From Azolla caroliniana (taxonomy: Eukaryota; Polypodiophyta): DNA of 64,000 bases. Where the stretch lies: positions 4,898,001 to 4,962,000 of the forward strand of contig JBHGNT010000018.1 of assembly GCA_043228905.1 (NCBI GenBank), given 5' to 3'. Positions 42,996 to 55,513 of the stretch are shown in pieces (within the stretch, counting starts at the first letter, position 1; each line of letters opens with the position of its first letter). The notes under the pieces are model-generated. The model was given only the letters and a program-made list of their open reading frames with translations. It searched no databases and had not been told where the DNA came from. The position numbers were made by a program, and so were the translations under genes.

Positions 42996-45900
42996 TTAGC
43001 TAATTAGCTCTGATAATCTTCTGAGTCCAAGAGAAGGAATGTTCAACCAATGTTTTGATGTAGGTAAGCTTTTGGTAAAAATATCCGCCAAGTTCTTGCT
43101 TGATGTAATAGGTTGAATGTTGATATAATTATCATTGAGCTCATGAGTAAAGAAAAACTTGGGAGAAATATGTTTGATTCGATCACCTTTAATGAAGCCC
43201 TTCTTGAATTGAGTAATGCAAGCATTATTATCTTCATAGATAACTGTTGGTAATGAGGGGCCGATAAAACTGCAAGAACTTTCAATATGCTTGATTAAGC
43301 ATTGTAACCATAGGCATTCTCGACTTGCTTCATGTAATGCCAATATCTCAACATGATTTGAAGATGTTGCGGTCAATGTTTGCTTTGTCGATCGCCAAGA
43401 TATTGATGTACCACCAACAAGGAAAACATGTCTTGTTTGTGATCTACCAACATGAGGGTCAGATAAGAACCCAACGTTAGAATAACCAGTCAATTGACAG
43501 TGCATAGAATCGTCGGTAAAGAAAAGACCCATATCTTTAGTGCCTCATAAATATCGAAAAATCTACACAATTCCAGTCCAGTGTCTCCTGGTAGGATCGT
43601 GACTATATCGAGCCAGCAAATTGATAGCGAACGAAATGTTCGGACGCGTACAATTGGCCAAGTATATAAGTGCACCAACAACAACCATGTTGGCCAAGTA
43701 CATATGTGCACCAACAACAACCATGTTGGCCAAGTACATAAGTGCACCAACATCAGCCATGTAAGGATACTGTGATCCCAATGCTGACTTGTTAGAAGAT
43801 CTTGGCCGAAATGGGTCACGAGAAGGATCTAGAGATTACACTACCATAGGAGTTCTAATAGAATGAGCTTGATCCATAGAAAACTGTTTTAATATTTTAT
43901 GGATATAAGAGCTCTGATGAAGAAGAATTCCATTAGATAGGTGGTCGATCTGAAGACCCAAGAAGAATGTAGTTAAACCGAGGTCTTTCATTTCAAATTG
44001 GTGGCCAAGCATAACAACAACATCTTCAATAGCATTGGATGTTCCAATAATATTGAGATCATCAACATAAATAGCGATGATGACAAATTCTTTGAGATAA
44101 TGCTTGATAAATATGCAAGGACAAATATCATCATTCTTAAATCCATGAGAAAGAAGATATTGAGAAAGATGTTGATACCACATACGACTGGCTTGTTTAA
44201 GCCCATAAAGTGACTTACATAACTTGATCGATGAATTGCAAAATTTTCCACGCTGCATAGATTTGCAAAGTTCTTCAGGTATTGTCATGTATATATCTTT
44301 ATCCAAATCACCATAAAGATAAGTTGTAACCACATCCATGAGACGCATATGAAGACTTCGTTGAACAGTAAAATGAATCAACAAACGAAAACTCGTTGCA
44401 ACCATAACCGGAGAATATGTATCAATATAATCAATACCAAATTGTTGCGTGAAACCTTGAGCACCAAACCTTGCCTTATAACAAATAACTTCTCCTTTAT
44501 CATTATGCTTCCGCACAAAAACCCAACGATAGCGAACAGGTGTATGATCAATAGGTGTCTCTTGAATTTTACCAAAAACTCCTCTTTTGAGAAGACTATT
44601 TAACTCAATCTAAATAGCTTCTTTCCACTTATCCCAAAAAGGAGATGCTTTTGCTTCTTGAATAGTTTGAGGAATCCGATTCGTTCACGAAAGTTGTTGT
44701 GACATAGAAAATGAAGATATCATTAACCTCTTGTCGTGTTATTAACTTCGAATTAGCATAATTAGAAATTGGAGATTCTTCACTAATTATCCTATTTGAT
44801 ACTATAGGAACTTCAACTTTAGCCTCGGTTGTTGGTTTTCGCTTTCGTAATTGTTTATCTTTTGCTCCAATAGGCCGTCCACGCTTCCTTTGAGATTCTA
44901 CAACATGTGCCAGTGATTCACCAATCAAAATTCGAGCAAGCACGTTCATAGCAGGATTAATGTCAGAGACCTTCATATTGAAAGTGTCAACAAAAGCATC
45001 CGGAGCATTGTTGGCAATACTTTGTAGATGTAATATTCGTTGAATTTCTTTCTCCCCCTCTCTAGTATAAGGATCTAGTGGTATTGGTTTATCTTTGGGC
45101 TAATTGAATATTACAATTTGATCAATCTTTCATGATGTTTCTCTTTTCCATTTATCTTCCCCTAAAATCCGGAAAGTTGATTCATCAAATTGGCAATCGG
45201 CAAAGCGAGTTGTAAATAAATCACTAGTTGTAGGTTCGAGATAGCGGATGATTGAAGGAGAGTTGAAACCCACATAAATTCCGAGACGACGTTGAGGACC
45301 AAGTTTCCTATGGTAAGGTAGAGAAATAGGAATATAAACTGCACAACGAAATACTCGTAAATGAGAAACAGAGGGTGGAAAACCTGTGATGAGTTGATGG
45401 GGAGAGGAAACATGTTATGATGACAGCTGTAATCGGAGAAGTTGCGCGGCATGAAGTACTGCATGTCCCCATGTTGAACTAGGCAAATTCGATTTGAGAA
45501 GAATCGGCCACACAATTACTTTGATTTGTTTAATCAAAGATTCGGCCATACCATTTTGAGTGTGAACATGAGGACTTGAATCTTCAAAATTAATACCGAT
45601 AGATTCACAATAGCGAATAAAGGTTGTTGACGTAAACTCGGTAGTGTTGTCCATCCGAATCGACTTAATTGGAAAATCTGGGAATTGAGCACGCAACTTG
45701 ATGATAAGGATGAGGAGTCGAGGCAATGCCATGTTGCGAGTAGAAATAAGTGTGACATGAGAAAAACGCGATCAAGCATCTTTGACTCCCATGAAGTAAT
45801 AAAATGGTCTAGAAGAAGGGTGTACTGGTCTATGGATATCACCAGGTATACGCTCCAAAAATTTTGGTGACTCATACGGTTCCTTGTGCAAGGAAGGACG

Positions 45901-47582
45901 AATCACCAACTTTCCTTGTGCGCATGGAACACAAAAAAAAGTTTTAACTTGATTCAAGTATTGTAACTTTAAAGGTTACAGATCTTGAACATTATTCATC
46001 ATTCTCCTAGCAATCATTGTATGGCCATGATGACCTAGTCTATCATGCCAAAGATCCATTATGTCGGTATTGACCTTCGAGGAAATATTGGAGTAGTGGG
46101 CATATGAAGTCATGCGGATCTTCGAGGCTTTAAGATTGAAACAATACAATTGGTTTGATAAGACTTCTAACTCATCAATAACTTGGGTAGTATTTGACAG
46201 GACCTGGTGCTTGACAACTCGCATTGTCTCTCTCCCATCTTGTTCCCATGTCATGAGATGGTATCCATTGCGTCGCACATTTACAAATGCAAGAAGATTT
46301 CTTAGTGAGGTAGGTGCATAGATAGGATCATGTATTTCCAAGAAAACACCACTTGGAAGTTGGATAGTGGCGGGGCATCTTCCTTGTCCAATATAAGAAC
46401 TAGCTATAGTCTTGATGTCGAAAGGGTCAGAATGATCTTTAATATGATGAAAGAATTGTTTATGACATAGGATAGTGTGTGTTGAGGCGCAATCAATAAG
46501 ACAAAGAAAACAGCTTGTATGCAAATCAATCATATGGGCTTCAATCATGTTGGCTTCGGGCTCGAATTCCAAAGGTTGATCCATAAAACTATATTCCAAG
46601 GTTGAAATTGATGGTGAGATCGTTGATGTTTCTGCTACCATATTAGCCTCTGGTTTCCTATCTTGACCTTGCTTGCCATATTTCTGGTAGAGATCAATAT
46701 GAAACTTAGAAGTTCAACAAGTATTTTCCTAGTGCCCTCGTAAACCACATCGAACACATAAATTCAATGAAGGCTTACCTTGACTTGATTTTGATTGATA
46801 ATGCATTGGCTTGACTTGATTATTTGTGGGATATTGATTCCTTTGTTGATTTCTTCTTCCTCTTCCTCTTCCTCAACTCTGTGCATATGGATGTTGATGA
46901 CGATGTTGTCGTTTAGAATAATTACTCTCGACATGCGTCAAATCCTTGAATTGTAGAGGAGCCGCAAGTTGACTAACTAGATGAAATTTGTCGTTTTGGA
47001 GGAGAACTTGGTGGCGTTGCTCAACGACAAGAAGTGTAGATAAAAGTTCAGCATATGTTTTAAAATCACGATTATGATATTGTTCGGAAAGATTAAAATT
47101 TGAGGGATGAAAAGTAGTTAACGTTTTGTTGATTAGATTCGTGCCTCTTGAACAAGGTTGTCATGACCACCAAATTTAAGTTTAGAAACGATACCAAACA
47201 ATGAGGAATTATATTCAGCAATTGTCTTGAAATCTTGAAAATGAAGTTGATTCCATTCATGCAAAGTGTTGGGGCCAAGAACAGTTCGTTGATGATCAAA
47301 GCGGGTTTTGAGTTGCTTCCAAAGAGTTGATGGATTGTTGATGGAGAAGTATTGATTTTGAAGGCTTACATAAAGGTGATGAAGGATGAAGATGAAGGTT
47401 TCCACTCCCTTCTTCCTAGCATTTGAGTTCTCAACATCATTAAAATTATCACTTATCGTATGAAGGAGATCTTTCGCCGTGAGATGGCCTTCGACATGAA
47501 CCATCCAAGTCATATAATTGAACCCATCCAACATAAGTGGTGGGAATAAACATTTCTCTATTTGTAGAGCTTGAGAAGCCAT
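42996..47582 (-). pseudogene. Copia C gag-pol, multiply frameshifted
   Basis: Gag from ATG 47582 (MASQALQIEKCLFPPL, YMTWMVHVEGHL). A zinc knuckle near 46720-46760 (CVRCGLRGH, then a TAG where Trp is expected). A protease-like CLIDCASTHTILCH near 46480-46520, where the usual DSG is changed to DCA. Pre-integrase and integrase 45415-46060 (DRLGHHGH, MDNTTEF). Polymerase 43836-44516 (IDVVTTYLYGDLD-like text, YVDDLNIIG). RNase H 42996-43532 (ISWRSTKQ, IYEDNNACI, KHISPKFFF). At least five frame changes; not functional. Confidence 0.85.
43654..43761 (-). repeat. Three in-frame 36-bp tandem units in copia C pol
   Basis: Units start at 43654, 43690 and 43726. On the minus strand each codes a 12-residue block resembling VGALMYLANMVV. 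This is the conserved copia segment G-x-L-M-Y-L ahead of TRPDI, normally present once. Confidence 0.93.
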
Positions 47583-47655
47583 ACTAATGGTAACAATAAG
47601 GTTTGTATAAGAGAAGAATTAATTGCTATGGTAGAGGCTAATCGTGCTAATAACG

Positions 47656-47874
47656 TGTTGTAGATTAGACTAATCACATATCAAGGTAATCTCTCGATAG
47701 AGCTCATAGGCTATGCTCTTCTATATATACTCCAAAATGATTGAGATACATAAGTTTATCACCCACAAGATGATGGGATGCATGCATACTATTTACATCA
47801 TTAAGTCTTGTTAACTAAAGCTTAAAACTAAAATAGATATAGCACGACTCCTTTCATGCATGAGTTCATAAGAA
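47656..47874 (-). repeat. 5' LTR of copia C
   Basis: About 219 bp, starting tgttgtag at the inner edge on the plus strand. The outer edge lies near ttcataaga, followed by a TA repeat. Confidence 0.8.
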
Positions 47875-50329
47875 ATATATATATATATATATATCATGAA
47901 AAAATATCCTCCATTGGTATCAAAAAGTGGCCAAAGACATTATACAAAATAGGACCTAGTATTACATATGACCGTGATCAATCTTTGTAGGTAAAGATAA
48001 ATAAGAAACACACCTAGCCAATCTTTAGACTCGGTAAAGAAATACATTGAAGCCATAACCATCTCCAAATCAACAAGATGAATAGTCCAACCTCTAGAAA
48101 AAACCAGCAAAGGAGTCTCAATATATGTGAAGGCTTAAGCGTTGAACCACATCAAGGTCATTGCCTTTTCTTATTTCCCCCCTTCAACATCCTCAATGCA
48201 TCCTTTACATCACCTTGTAGTTCTTATTTCACCTAGTACACCTTCATGAAGCATTTGGTGAAATAACATGCAAACATCTATGATCGCCATACTGTTGAAT
48301 ACACTCTAATTCAATAGATATATTATAAATTTAGTGGTTAGATAATGACCTCATTGGAACTAGATGGATACCTATTGTTAACAAATTGATGATTGTCATG
48401 AGCTAAACATAATAAAAGTGAAAAGTTTTCAATGTAATTTATATTTCTAAACAATATTTGACACCAACAGGAAGGATGATATGCGTAAAACCTTATGTTT
48501 GTGCAAATGTAAATATAAGGTGAAAAGGTGTGATTGGTCGTGCTAATTTTTTACTCATGTTCGTGGGATGATATTTAGATCAATGTATGAAAGATACATT
48601 GTGTGACTTGGGTCAATCCTATGAATACCATAACGAATATAGGGTCGTATGGTTTACATAGAATGAGGGCACAAAGAGACTTGAACAACCGAGATATCGC
48701 ATGATGATGCATTATGGTGTTCAAGAGGCCACTATAACCCTTGGGACTCAAACAAACATTGCAACTAGTCTTCTCAAATGACTACTAACCAAACTAAAAG
48801 TTCTTTAAACACTTTCTTGCATTTGTTAAGTAGTTCATCCCATTTTCTAAAACAAAGTTAGATTCTAAACAGTAGGCCATCTTTACTGTCATTAGATTCA
48901 TCCCAATGCAAAAAACCATTATGTGTACCATCTCAATGTCAGTCCAAGTAAACGAATTACCAAGTTGAGATAGTAAATGAATTCCCTTTCTCTTGCTTTG
49001 TTTTCGATTATTTATATTTATATTTACCGTTAGTTTTGAAATTTTTACTAAGTTCTAGGTGTGAATTTATAGTTTTAAATTTATATTTAAGAAGGGATAA
49101 GGAATTTTTTGATTCCTTAATACTCTCAAGAGGAGCACAATGTGTAGACCAAACATGTGAACAAAATACACAATGTGTAGACCAAACATGTGATTGGAGC
49201 ATCCAAAAGGATCTCATAACCAAGGCCAAACACATGAAGGGAGCTCCCAAAGACAACAGATGAAGAGAGTTCCCAAAGAGATCCCTTGAAGCCCAATGCA
49301 TGAAGGCTTCACATGAAGCCCAACACACGAAGGCCGAAACACACCCACCCACTATATATATCTTTATAACACATACCTACCTAAAGATATTATGTAGAGA
49401 GGCGCCTTGGAGTGACCCACCCCTAACATAGAAAATGAGACAAACAAAGCACAACTTGACGAATGGTTAAGAGATCGAAACAAAAGATATGGAGGTAACA
49501 TGATAGTATATGATGACATGGTCGTAGACCACATCACCTTAGGGCTTACTTGCTTAGATGTCCTTGAGGAACTGAAATATATAGAAAAATAAATCAAAAT
49601 GTAGTTCACCCAACTAGCACATGTGATCAACTATAGATCAAGATGGAACCCAACAGATCAACTATTCTCCCTCAAGTAAGAAGTTAAGGAAATTATGCAT
49701 GTCTACATTTGACATACCAAAAGCTTGCACAATCGGTGTGAGCACATTCCCTTAACAAAGTGATATTGGACAAGATTATTCGCCAAAGAGATAGGTCCTA
49801 TTTGGTTGAATTCGGTACTAAACGTCCAAATGTGCCAACTAGTCCACTGAGCCATAGTGCTTTCTCACATGCATTTGAAACCCTATACTTGGGATTGGCT
49901 GAATTGGATGTTAGCTTGGCACCCTCACTTGGATGTTTGCAAAAAAGTGCTCATTGATTATTCATTAGTGGAACTAGGTCCCAATTTTTGTTTTCTCAAA
50001 TGGAGTTTGTCTCTGACTCTATAGTTAGTTCCTAGCTAGCTTAGTTTGTTGTTATTGCAACTTCTTTATATGTTGAGGATTCACCGACATTTGTGTACAA
50101 AATGTTTAGTGAATACCTTCTATGTGGATGAGGCCATCTCAAATATTGGCATGGTAGAACCAGACTCATCAAATCGCCATGGATGATCTCTTTTGTAATG
50201 GCGAGGCTGTCACTTGTTGTCAATACAATCTATAGCATACCATCACTGGCTAGTTGGGTAGCTAATCAAGTGTGTTGGGCAGGGCCATCGAGAGAAAGTC
50301 ACATGTCAAAGTTCGATAAGTTGTTCAAC
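47875..50329. other. Intergenic DNA, no gene recognised
   Basis: A 25-bp direct repeat (cacaatgtgtagaccaaaca core) occurs at 49138 and 49171. A frame near 49430-49570 (plus strand) looks vaguely Gag-like but I cannot name it. The last part may belong to the copia relic described next. Confidence 0.5.
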
Positions 50330-50447
50330 TACATTGTGAATTTTTGACTCATTAAAGACAATGTCCTAAGTTCGAACAATTTGTCTTGTCTCGGAATCCC
50401 TTAGTCAATAAGAAATGTTGCCATCGGAATCATAGATAAGAAAGATG
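50330..50447 (-). pseudogene. Old copia integrase relic, part 1 of 3
   Basis: The plus-strand text tcgaacaatttgtcttgtctcggaatccc aligns with copia A 2091-2120 (tcgaacgatttgtctgcgttcggggtccca). The homologous order continues at 55798-55837 and 61240-61650, showing that two young elements split one old minus-strand copia. The relic may start further left than given. Confidence 0.55.
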
Positions 50448-50731
50448 TGTTGGAAGCAATGTCGTCAATGCGGAAGATCTAGAAGCATTCGATTGCTGTT
50501 CAGTACCTGCGTATGACAGAATGTAGGTCGTTGCACAGAGAGAGAGAGAGAGAGAGAGACACAAAAGACTTTCTCTTACACAAAGCAACAATACAACAGC
50601 CAACCTCACAAAGAGGTTACAAGGTCACTATATATAGTGACCGACTTAGGGCAACTACCCTTTATGCTAATTACAAGAATGGCCAAATACGAGATAGTGT
50701 GAATACGTCCATTATATACATGCATTCGACA
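50448..50731 (-). repeat. 3' LTR of copia A copy 2
   Basis: 284 bp with TG/CA ends, a GA tract at 50537-50558 and the palindromic cactatatatagtg. Identical by eye to 55514-55797. Confidence 0.96.
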
Positions 50732-50925
50732 CTCCCCCGTAATGGGCGTATACATGGGTTATCTAAGATTACAGGTATAGACTTATGTTCTCGGACATAT
50801 CAGCTTTGTTCGAGTCGGCAGGATCCGAAGACAGAAGACCGAAACTGGTCGGGTCGGAACAGTTGAAGCCGATCATTAAGGAACTGATGTCGGTTGTCGG
50901 GAACCATCCTGCTCTGTGTCCGGCT

Positions 50926-53900
50926 CTAACCGGACTGGTTTGTCGTTACGCCCATCTGATGCCGAAGAGACCGAAAACGGTCTGCCGAGAGACATTTGGT
51001 CATTCCATCTGCGACATTATCGGTTGTGGATATTTTCTCTAGACCGATTTTCCCTGAAATGACGCAGTCCCGAACGAAGTGATATCGAACGTCGATATGT
51101 TTGGAGGCGTTGTGGTGAACCGGATTTTTCGACAAGGCAACAGCACCTTGACTGTCGCTGTAGACAACTGGAGCCGAGTCATGTTCGACTTGTCGAAACG
51201 TGTGCGCCAGCCGACCGAGCCACAAAGCTTCTTTTGATGCGTCGGACGCGGCTACATATTCTGCTTCGGTCGTTGAGGTCGCTGTGCACTCCTGAAGTTT
51301 CGACTTCCACGAGATTGCTCCATTGCCGAATTTGAAGCAGTATCCGGTTGTTGATTTCCGACTGTCTATACAGCCGGCGAAGTCCGAGTCGGTGTAACCG
51401 ACTACGCCTGAGGTTCGGTTCGGACCGAAAAGAATGCCATGGTCTTTTGTGCCAACCAGATATCTGAACACATGCTTGACTGCGTTCCAATGCGATCGGC
51501 CAGGGTTGTGCATAAATCTGCTAACGACTCCTACGGCGTGAGAAATATCAGGCCGTGTCGCGACCATCAGGTACATAAGGGAGCCGACTGCCGGTGCATA
51601 CGGTACCGACTTCATATCTTCCCCCTCCGGGCCGGATGTCGGGCAGTCTCGCTGAGAGAGCCGAAGATTCATTGGGAGCGGGGTTGAAGCAGATTTGGCT
51701 GATTGCATGTTGAAGCGTTCCAAGACACGTCCGATATAGTCGGTCTGAGACAAAAAAAGATGTCGTTTATCGCGATGCCGACTGATCTTCATGCCAAGGA
51801 TGTGTCGTGCCGGACCGAGGTCCTTCATGGCAAACTTCAACCGCAGTTGCCGAACGAGATCGGCAAGTTCGCCCGCGTGGCGTCCAGAAATTAGCATGTC
51901 GTCCACGTAAATGATGAGGAAGATGGGTGAACCATCTTGAGCTGTGTTGGTGAAGAGACAATGGTCCTCATCGCTTTTGGAGAAGCCGATCGATTGGATG
52001 AAGTCGTCGAACTTCTTGTACCATTGTCGCGGTGCCTGTTTGAGGCCGTATAGACTCTTCCTGAGTCGGCAGACTAGATGTTCTTGGCCGGTGGCCACGA
52101 AGCCTTTGGGCTGCTCCATATAAATTTCCTCCTCGAGATCACCATGGAGGAAGGCTGTTTTGACATCTAGCTGAATCAGCTCCAAGTTATCGGCTGCCAC
52201 TACGCCGAGTAGGAAACGAAGGGTTGTCATTTTCACCACTGGTGAAAAAATCTCGTCGAAGTCGACGCCATATTCTTGTCGGAAGCCCTTCGCAACTAAT
52301 CTGGCCTTGTACTTTGGGGTGGTCGAATCTGACGTCTCTTTTAGTCGATAAACCCACTTGCAAGGAAGAGCACGTCGGTTCCTAGGTAATTCGACCAGAT
52401 CCCAAGTCTTGTTTGCCCGAATGGAGTGCATTTCCGACTCCATCGCCAGATGCCAGGTGGCTGAATCGACAGATGTCGATGCCTCTTCGTAAGACGTCGG
52501 TTCGCCGGCGTCGGTGAAGAAAATTCCAGGAGAATACCTCTCCGGAGGTTGCGACAGTCTCTCGGATCGTCGAGGCATGATTGGACTGGTCGCATCGGGT
52601 ATCGTGGTCGGATGGTCCGAAAGCGGATTGTTCTGCTGTGCCGAGTCGGGGTTGTCCGAGTCGGTAGTGTAAGGTTCAGCTACCCGTGAAGCTGACCGTG
52701 TGTTGAGAGCAGGGCCTTCTTGAAGGGTCGGCACATCGGAAAATGTTACCCTTCGGACTTCGATTGGTTTTTCGATTGATGGATTCATAGCCGACTCGTT
52801 GAACACAACGTCCGAACTTCGAACGATTTGTCTGCGTTCGGGGTCCCAGAGTCGGTATCCCATTTCGCCGTCGGATCCATATCCAAGGAAAATGCATTTC
52901 CTGGACCGAGGTGCAAGTTTTCGGCGATCATCTTTCGGAATAAGGGCGTACGCCTCGCATCCGAAGATCCTCAGCTTGTCGTAATTCGGCTTACTGCCGA
53001 TCCATAGTTCTTGAGGAATTTGAAGTCCTAGAGGTCTACTTGGCGACATATTGATTATGTGTGCTGCCGTGAGTAGAGCCTCTGCCCAGAAGCCATCCGA
53101 TAGTCCGGAGTGTTGGAGCATGGAAACTATCCGTTCTTGGATTGTCCGATTCATGCGTTCGGCAATCCCGTTTTGCTCCGGACTGTGTGGTGCCGTAAAT
53201 TCACGTCGAATGCCGCGTTGTCGGCAGAATTTGACGAATTCTTCGGATTTGAACTCTCCCCCATTGTCTGTCCGAAAGCATTTCAGCTTTCGGTCGGTTT
53301 GATTTTCCACCATAGCGAGCCAATCTGAAAAGATCGAGAAGACACGATCTTTGGTGCGAATTGGATACGCCCACACCTTTCGAGTCGAGTCGTCAATGAA
53401 AGTGACGAAGTAAGATGCACCGCCTAGAGATTGATGCGGCATTGGGCCGCAGACGTCCGAGTGGACCAAGTCGAGAGGTCTCGTTTCTCTTGGTGCTGAT
53501 GTCGGGTGTGATGCGGCGGCTTGTTTGCCATACTGGCAATGCTCGCAGAATTGATGGTCGGAGAAGGAGAGTTTGGGGATGTATCCGGCTCTAGATAGAT
53601 GCGTGATGCCGGCCTTGCTGAGGTGTCCCAATCGTCGGTGCCATAGTGATGACACAGGAATATCCACCAAAAACAGGTTACCCTCTCTGAGCGTAACATG
53701 TAACGGATACAGTGAGTGTATCTTGGGTCCTCTAGCAAGCAGGAGGTTCCCCCTGTGGAGTGTCCACCCTCCCGAAGAAAAACCGGCACGAATGCCGTCT
53801 TCATCTAGTTGTCCGACTGAGATCAATGGCCTTGAGAGCTCGGGTACATGTCGGACATTGTGGAGTACAAGTGTAGAGCCACCTGCAAGGTTGAGCTCTA

Positions 53901-54939
53901 CTGTGCCGATTCCGATGATGTCACAGTGTTGCGAGTTACCGACCCGAACTGAGTCGGAGTGACGGATCGTGTATTGCCGAAATTGGGATCGATGAGGAGT
54001 CACGTGAAATGACGCGCCCGAATCTAAGAGCCATGTGCTCGATTCTTCAGTCGTGAGTAGAACTTCTGATCCGACTGGATTTTCGATTGATAGTATATTC
54101 GGGTCGTCCGGTAGTACATCAGCTGAGAAGCTGACGTAATTGATCTCCTCATGCCGGCCACTCTTCTTGTTGTTCTTGTTCTTGAGTGCGCGGCAGTCGG
54201 CTTTGATGTGTCCGGGTTTCTTGCAATAGTTGCAGATTCGGTTGTCCCGTGACTGGCTCCGTCTTCGCTGATTGTTCGGCGGTCGTGAGGAATCTCTTCC
54301 TCGTATGTTCGATCGGTCTGTCGAACCTTGTACTACGTAAGCGTCGTCTGTTGAGTCTTTGGCGAAAGACTTTCTCCGAGCTGCTTCGGTCAGGATTGCG
54401 CTCGTGACTTCGGAGTATTTAACAGCCGTGGTTGACGCGTTGCACACGGTTGTGACGAAAGTTTCCCATGATGGGGGAAGGCTGCTCATGAGTATCATTG
54501 CTCTGAGTTCATCCTCGATTGCCGTCCCCTGTGACGAGATTTGGGAGCTTATGCTTTCGTACTCATTGAGGTGTGCTTGGACCGAGTCGGATTCTTTCAT
54601 CCGCAAGTTGTAGAGGCGCCGGATCAGAAACATCTTCGTTGCGGCGACCTTCTTTTCGTAAGTGTCCGACAGTGTTTTCCACAGTTCGAATGCTGTCGTA
54701 CACGATTGCACCGTGAAGTATACCGATTCCGATAGGTGCATCCGAATCGTGGCGCGGACGATTCTGTCCAGCTTCTGCCACTCAATTGGTTTGTATCCTT
54801 CTGGAGGTTCTTCATGTTCGATGGGGTCGATTTGCCCCTTGACTATGAGATAGTCCTGCATTTGTTCCTTCCAGAAGTTGAAGTTCGATCCATCGAACTT
54901 TCGTAGACTCATTTCTGACGAGCCTGATGTTGATGCCAT
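50926..54939 (-). CDS. Copia Gag-Pol polyprotein, intact
   Basis: 1,337 aa from ATG 54939 to the stop at 50926. Domain order: UBN2-type Gag; zinc knuckle CNYCKKPGHIKADC (near residue 235); aspartic protease WLLDSGASFHVTP (near 305); pre-integrase CEHCQYGKQ; integrase core (HSDVCGP near 495, RTDNGGEF, PEQNGIAERMN); reverse transcriptase (AFLHGDLEEEIYM, IIYVDDMLI near 1014); RNase H (GYTDSDFAG, ATSTTEAEYVAASDA). The linker after the integrase is acidic and Ser-rich. Every catalytic motif is present. With identical LTRs this is the best candidate in the window for a transposition-competent element. Differences from copy 1 (194-4207) are scattered substitutions. Confidence 0.96.
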   Translation of the reverse strand: MASTSGSSEMSLRKFDGSNFNFWKEQMQDYLIVKGQIDPIEHEEPPEGYKPIEWQKLDRIVRATIRMHLSESVYFTVQSCTTAFELWKTLSDTYEKKVAATKMFLIRRLYNLRMKESDSVQAHLNEYESISSQISSQGTAIEDELRAMILMSSLPPSWETFVTTVCNASTTAVKYSEVTSAILTEAARRKSFAKDSTDDAYVVQGSTDRSNIRGRDSSRPPNNQRRRSQSRDNRICNYCKKPGHIKADCRALKNKNNKKSGRHEEINYVSFSADVLPDDPNILSIENPVGSEVLLTTEESSTWLLDSGASFHVTPHRSQFRQYTIRHSDSVRVGNSQHCDIIGIGTVELNLAGGSTLVLHNVRHVPELSRPLISVGQLDEDGIRAGFSSGGWTLHRGNLLLARGPKIHSLYPLHVTLREGNLFLVDIPVSSLWHRRLGHLSKAGITHLSRAGYIPKLSFSDHQFCEHCQYGKQAAASHPTSAPRETRPLDLVHSDVCGPMPHQSLGGASYFVTFIDDSTRKVWAYPIRTKDRVFSIFSDWLAMVENQTDRKLKCFRTDNGGEFKSEEFVKFCRQRGIRREFTAPHSPEQNGIAERMNRTIQERIVSMLQHSGLSDGFWAEALLTAAHIINMSPSRPLGLQIPQELWIGSKPNYDKLRIFGCEAYALIPKDDRRKLAPRSRKCIFLGYGSDGEMGYRLWDPERRQIVRSSDVVFNESAMNPSIEKPIEVRRVTFSDVPTLQEGPALNTRSASRVAEPYTTDSDNPDSAQQNNPLSDHPTTIPDATSPIMPRRSERLSQPPERYSPGIFFTDAGEPTSYEEASTSVDSATWHLAMESEMHSIRANKTWDLVELPRNRRALPCKWVYRLKETSDSTTPKYKARLVAKGFRQEYGVDFDEIFSPVVKMTTLRFLLGVVAADNLELIQLDVKTAFLHGDLEEEIYMEQPKGFVATGQEHLVCRLRKSLYGLKQAPRQWYKKFDDFIQSIGFSKSDEDHCLFTNTAQDGSPIFLIIYVDDMLISGRHAGELADLVRQLRLKFAMKDLGPARHILGMKISRHRDKRHLFLSQTDYIGRVLERFNMQSAKSASTPLPMNLRLSQRDCPTSGPEGEDMKSVPYAPAVGSLMYLMVATRPDISHAVGVVSRFMHNPGRSHWNAVKHVFRYLVGTKDHGILFGPNRTSGVVGYTDSDFAGCIDSRKSTTGYCFKFGNGAISWKSKLQECTATSTTEAEYVAASDASKEALWLGRLAHTFRQVEHDSAPVVYSDSQGAVALSKNPVHHNASKHIDVRYHFVRDCVISGKIGLEKISTTDNVADGMTKCLSADRFRSLRHQMGVTTNQSG

Positions 54940-55498
54940 CAAATTCGGTTTCGGTTGACGAAGCTCGGTTCAGAGTTGACTGCGAACCTTGTTGGAGTGC
55001 AGCCGGTTGGCTCACCCGATATCGTTCTAGTCGGATTTGAACCCGAGTCGGTTCGGCTTCGGAACTTGCTCGAATTGACTTCGGTAGCTTGAGGGACAGA
55101 ACCGACTGGTCTTCCCGAATGTTGCCGAGTCGGAGCCTGGTTCGTTTCGGATATATATGCCGAATACCGATTATTAAAACCGATTATCTGAACCGATTTT
55201 GCTTCGGTTGACTGCAGCGACGAGAGAGACGGATCCGACTGATCCTCCCGAATGTCGATCAGCCAGATGAAGCACGAATTTGGGTTGTTGTCAAAGTTGC
55301 ACAAGGGGATTTCACCTCGAGCGGTTACGATCACAAGGGACAGAGTACGACCTGCTGGCTTACTCCAAGCAAGAGGATCTAACGCAATGAGATGCAAACC
55401 TGGTTTTTTTTTTTCTTCTTCTCTCTTCTTCGAATGACGCAGGAAACCGAATGCAGAGACGACGGCCGACAGCGGATTGAAGGACCGACTACTGTGCA

Positions 55499-55511
55499 GG
55501 CTCTGATACCA
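55499..55511 (-). promoter_or_regulatory. tRNA primer binding site (initiator Met), copia A copy 2
   Basis: TGGTATCAGAGCC on the minus strand, 2 bp inside the 5' LTR. Confidence 0.92.
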
Positions 55512-55513
55512 GA

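Larger units (their letters stand above)
42745..47874 (-). mobile_element. Ty1/copia element, family C, full length but decayed
   Basis: Minus-strand element with diverged LTRs of about 220 bp (42745-42969 and 47656-47874). A polypurine tract lies next to the 3' LTR (cgccccctc at 42970-42978 on the plus strand). Gag, protease, integrase, polymerase and RNase H remnants come in the right order. The sequence just inside the 5' LTR reads ACGTTATTAGCACGA on the minus strand. This is not the TGGTATCAGAGC site of the other copia families here, so its primer is unclear. Confidence 0.85.

Noticed and set aside
49008-49352. 114-aa minus-strand frame
   Set aside because: Includes a short direct repeat and Trp/Cys-rich low-likelihood text; no recognisable domain.
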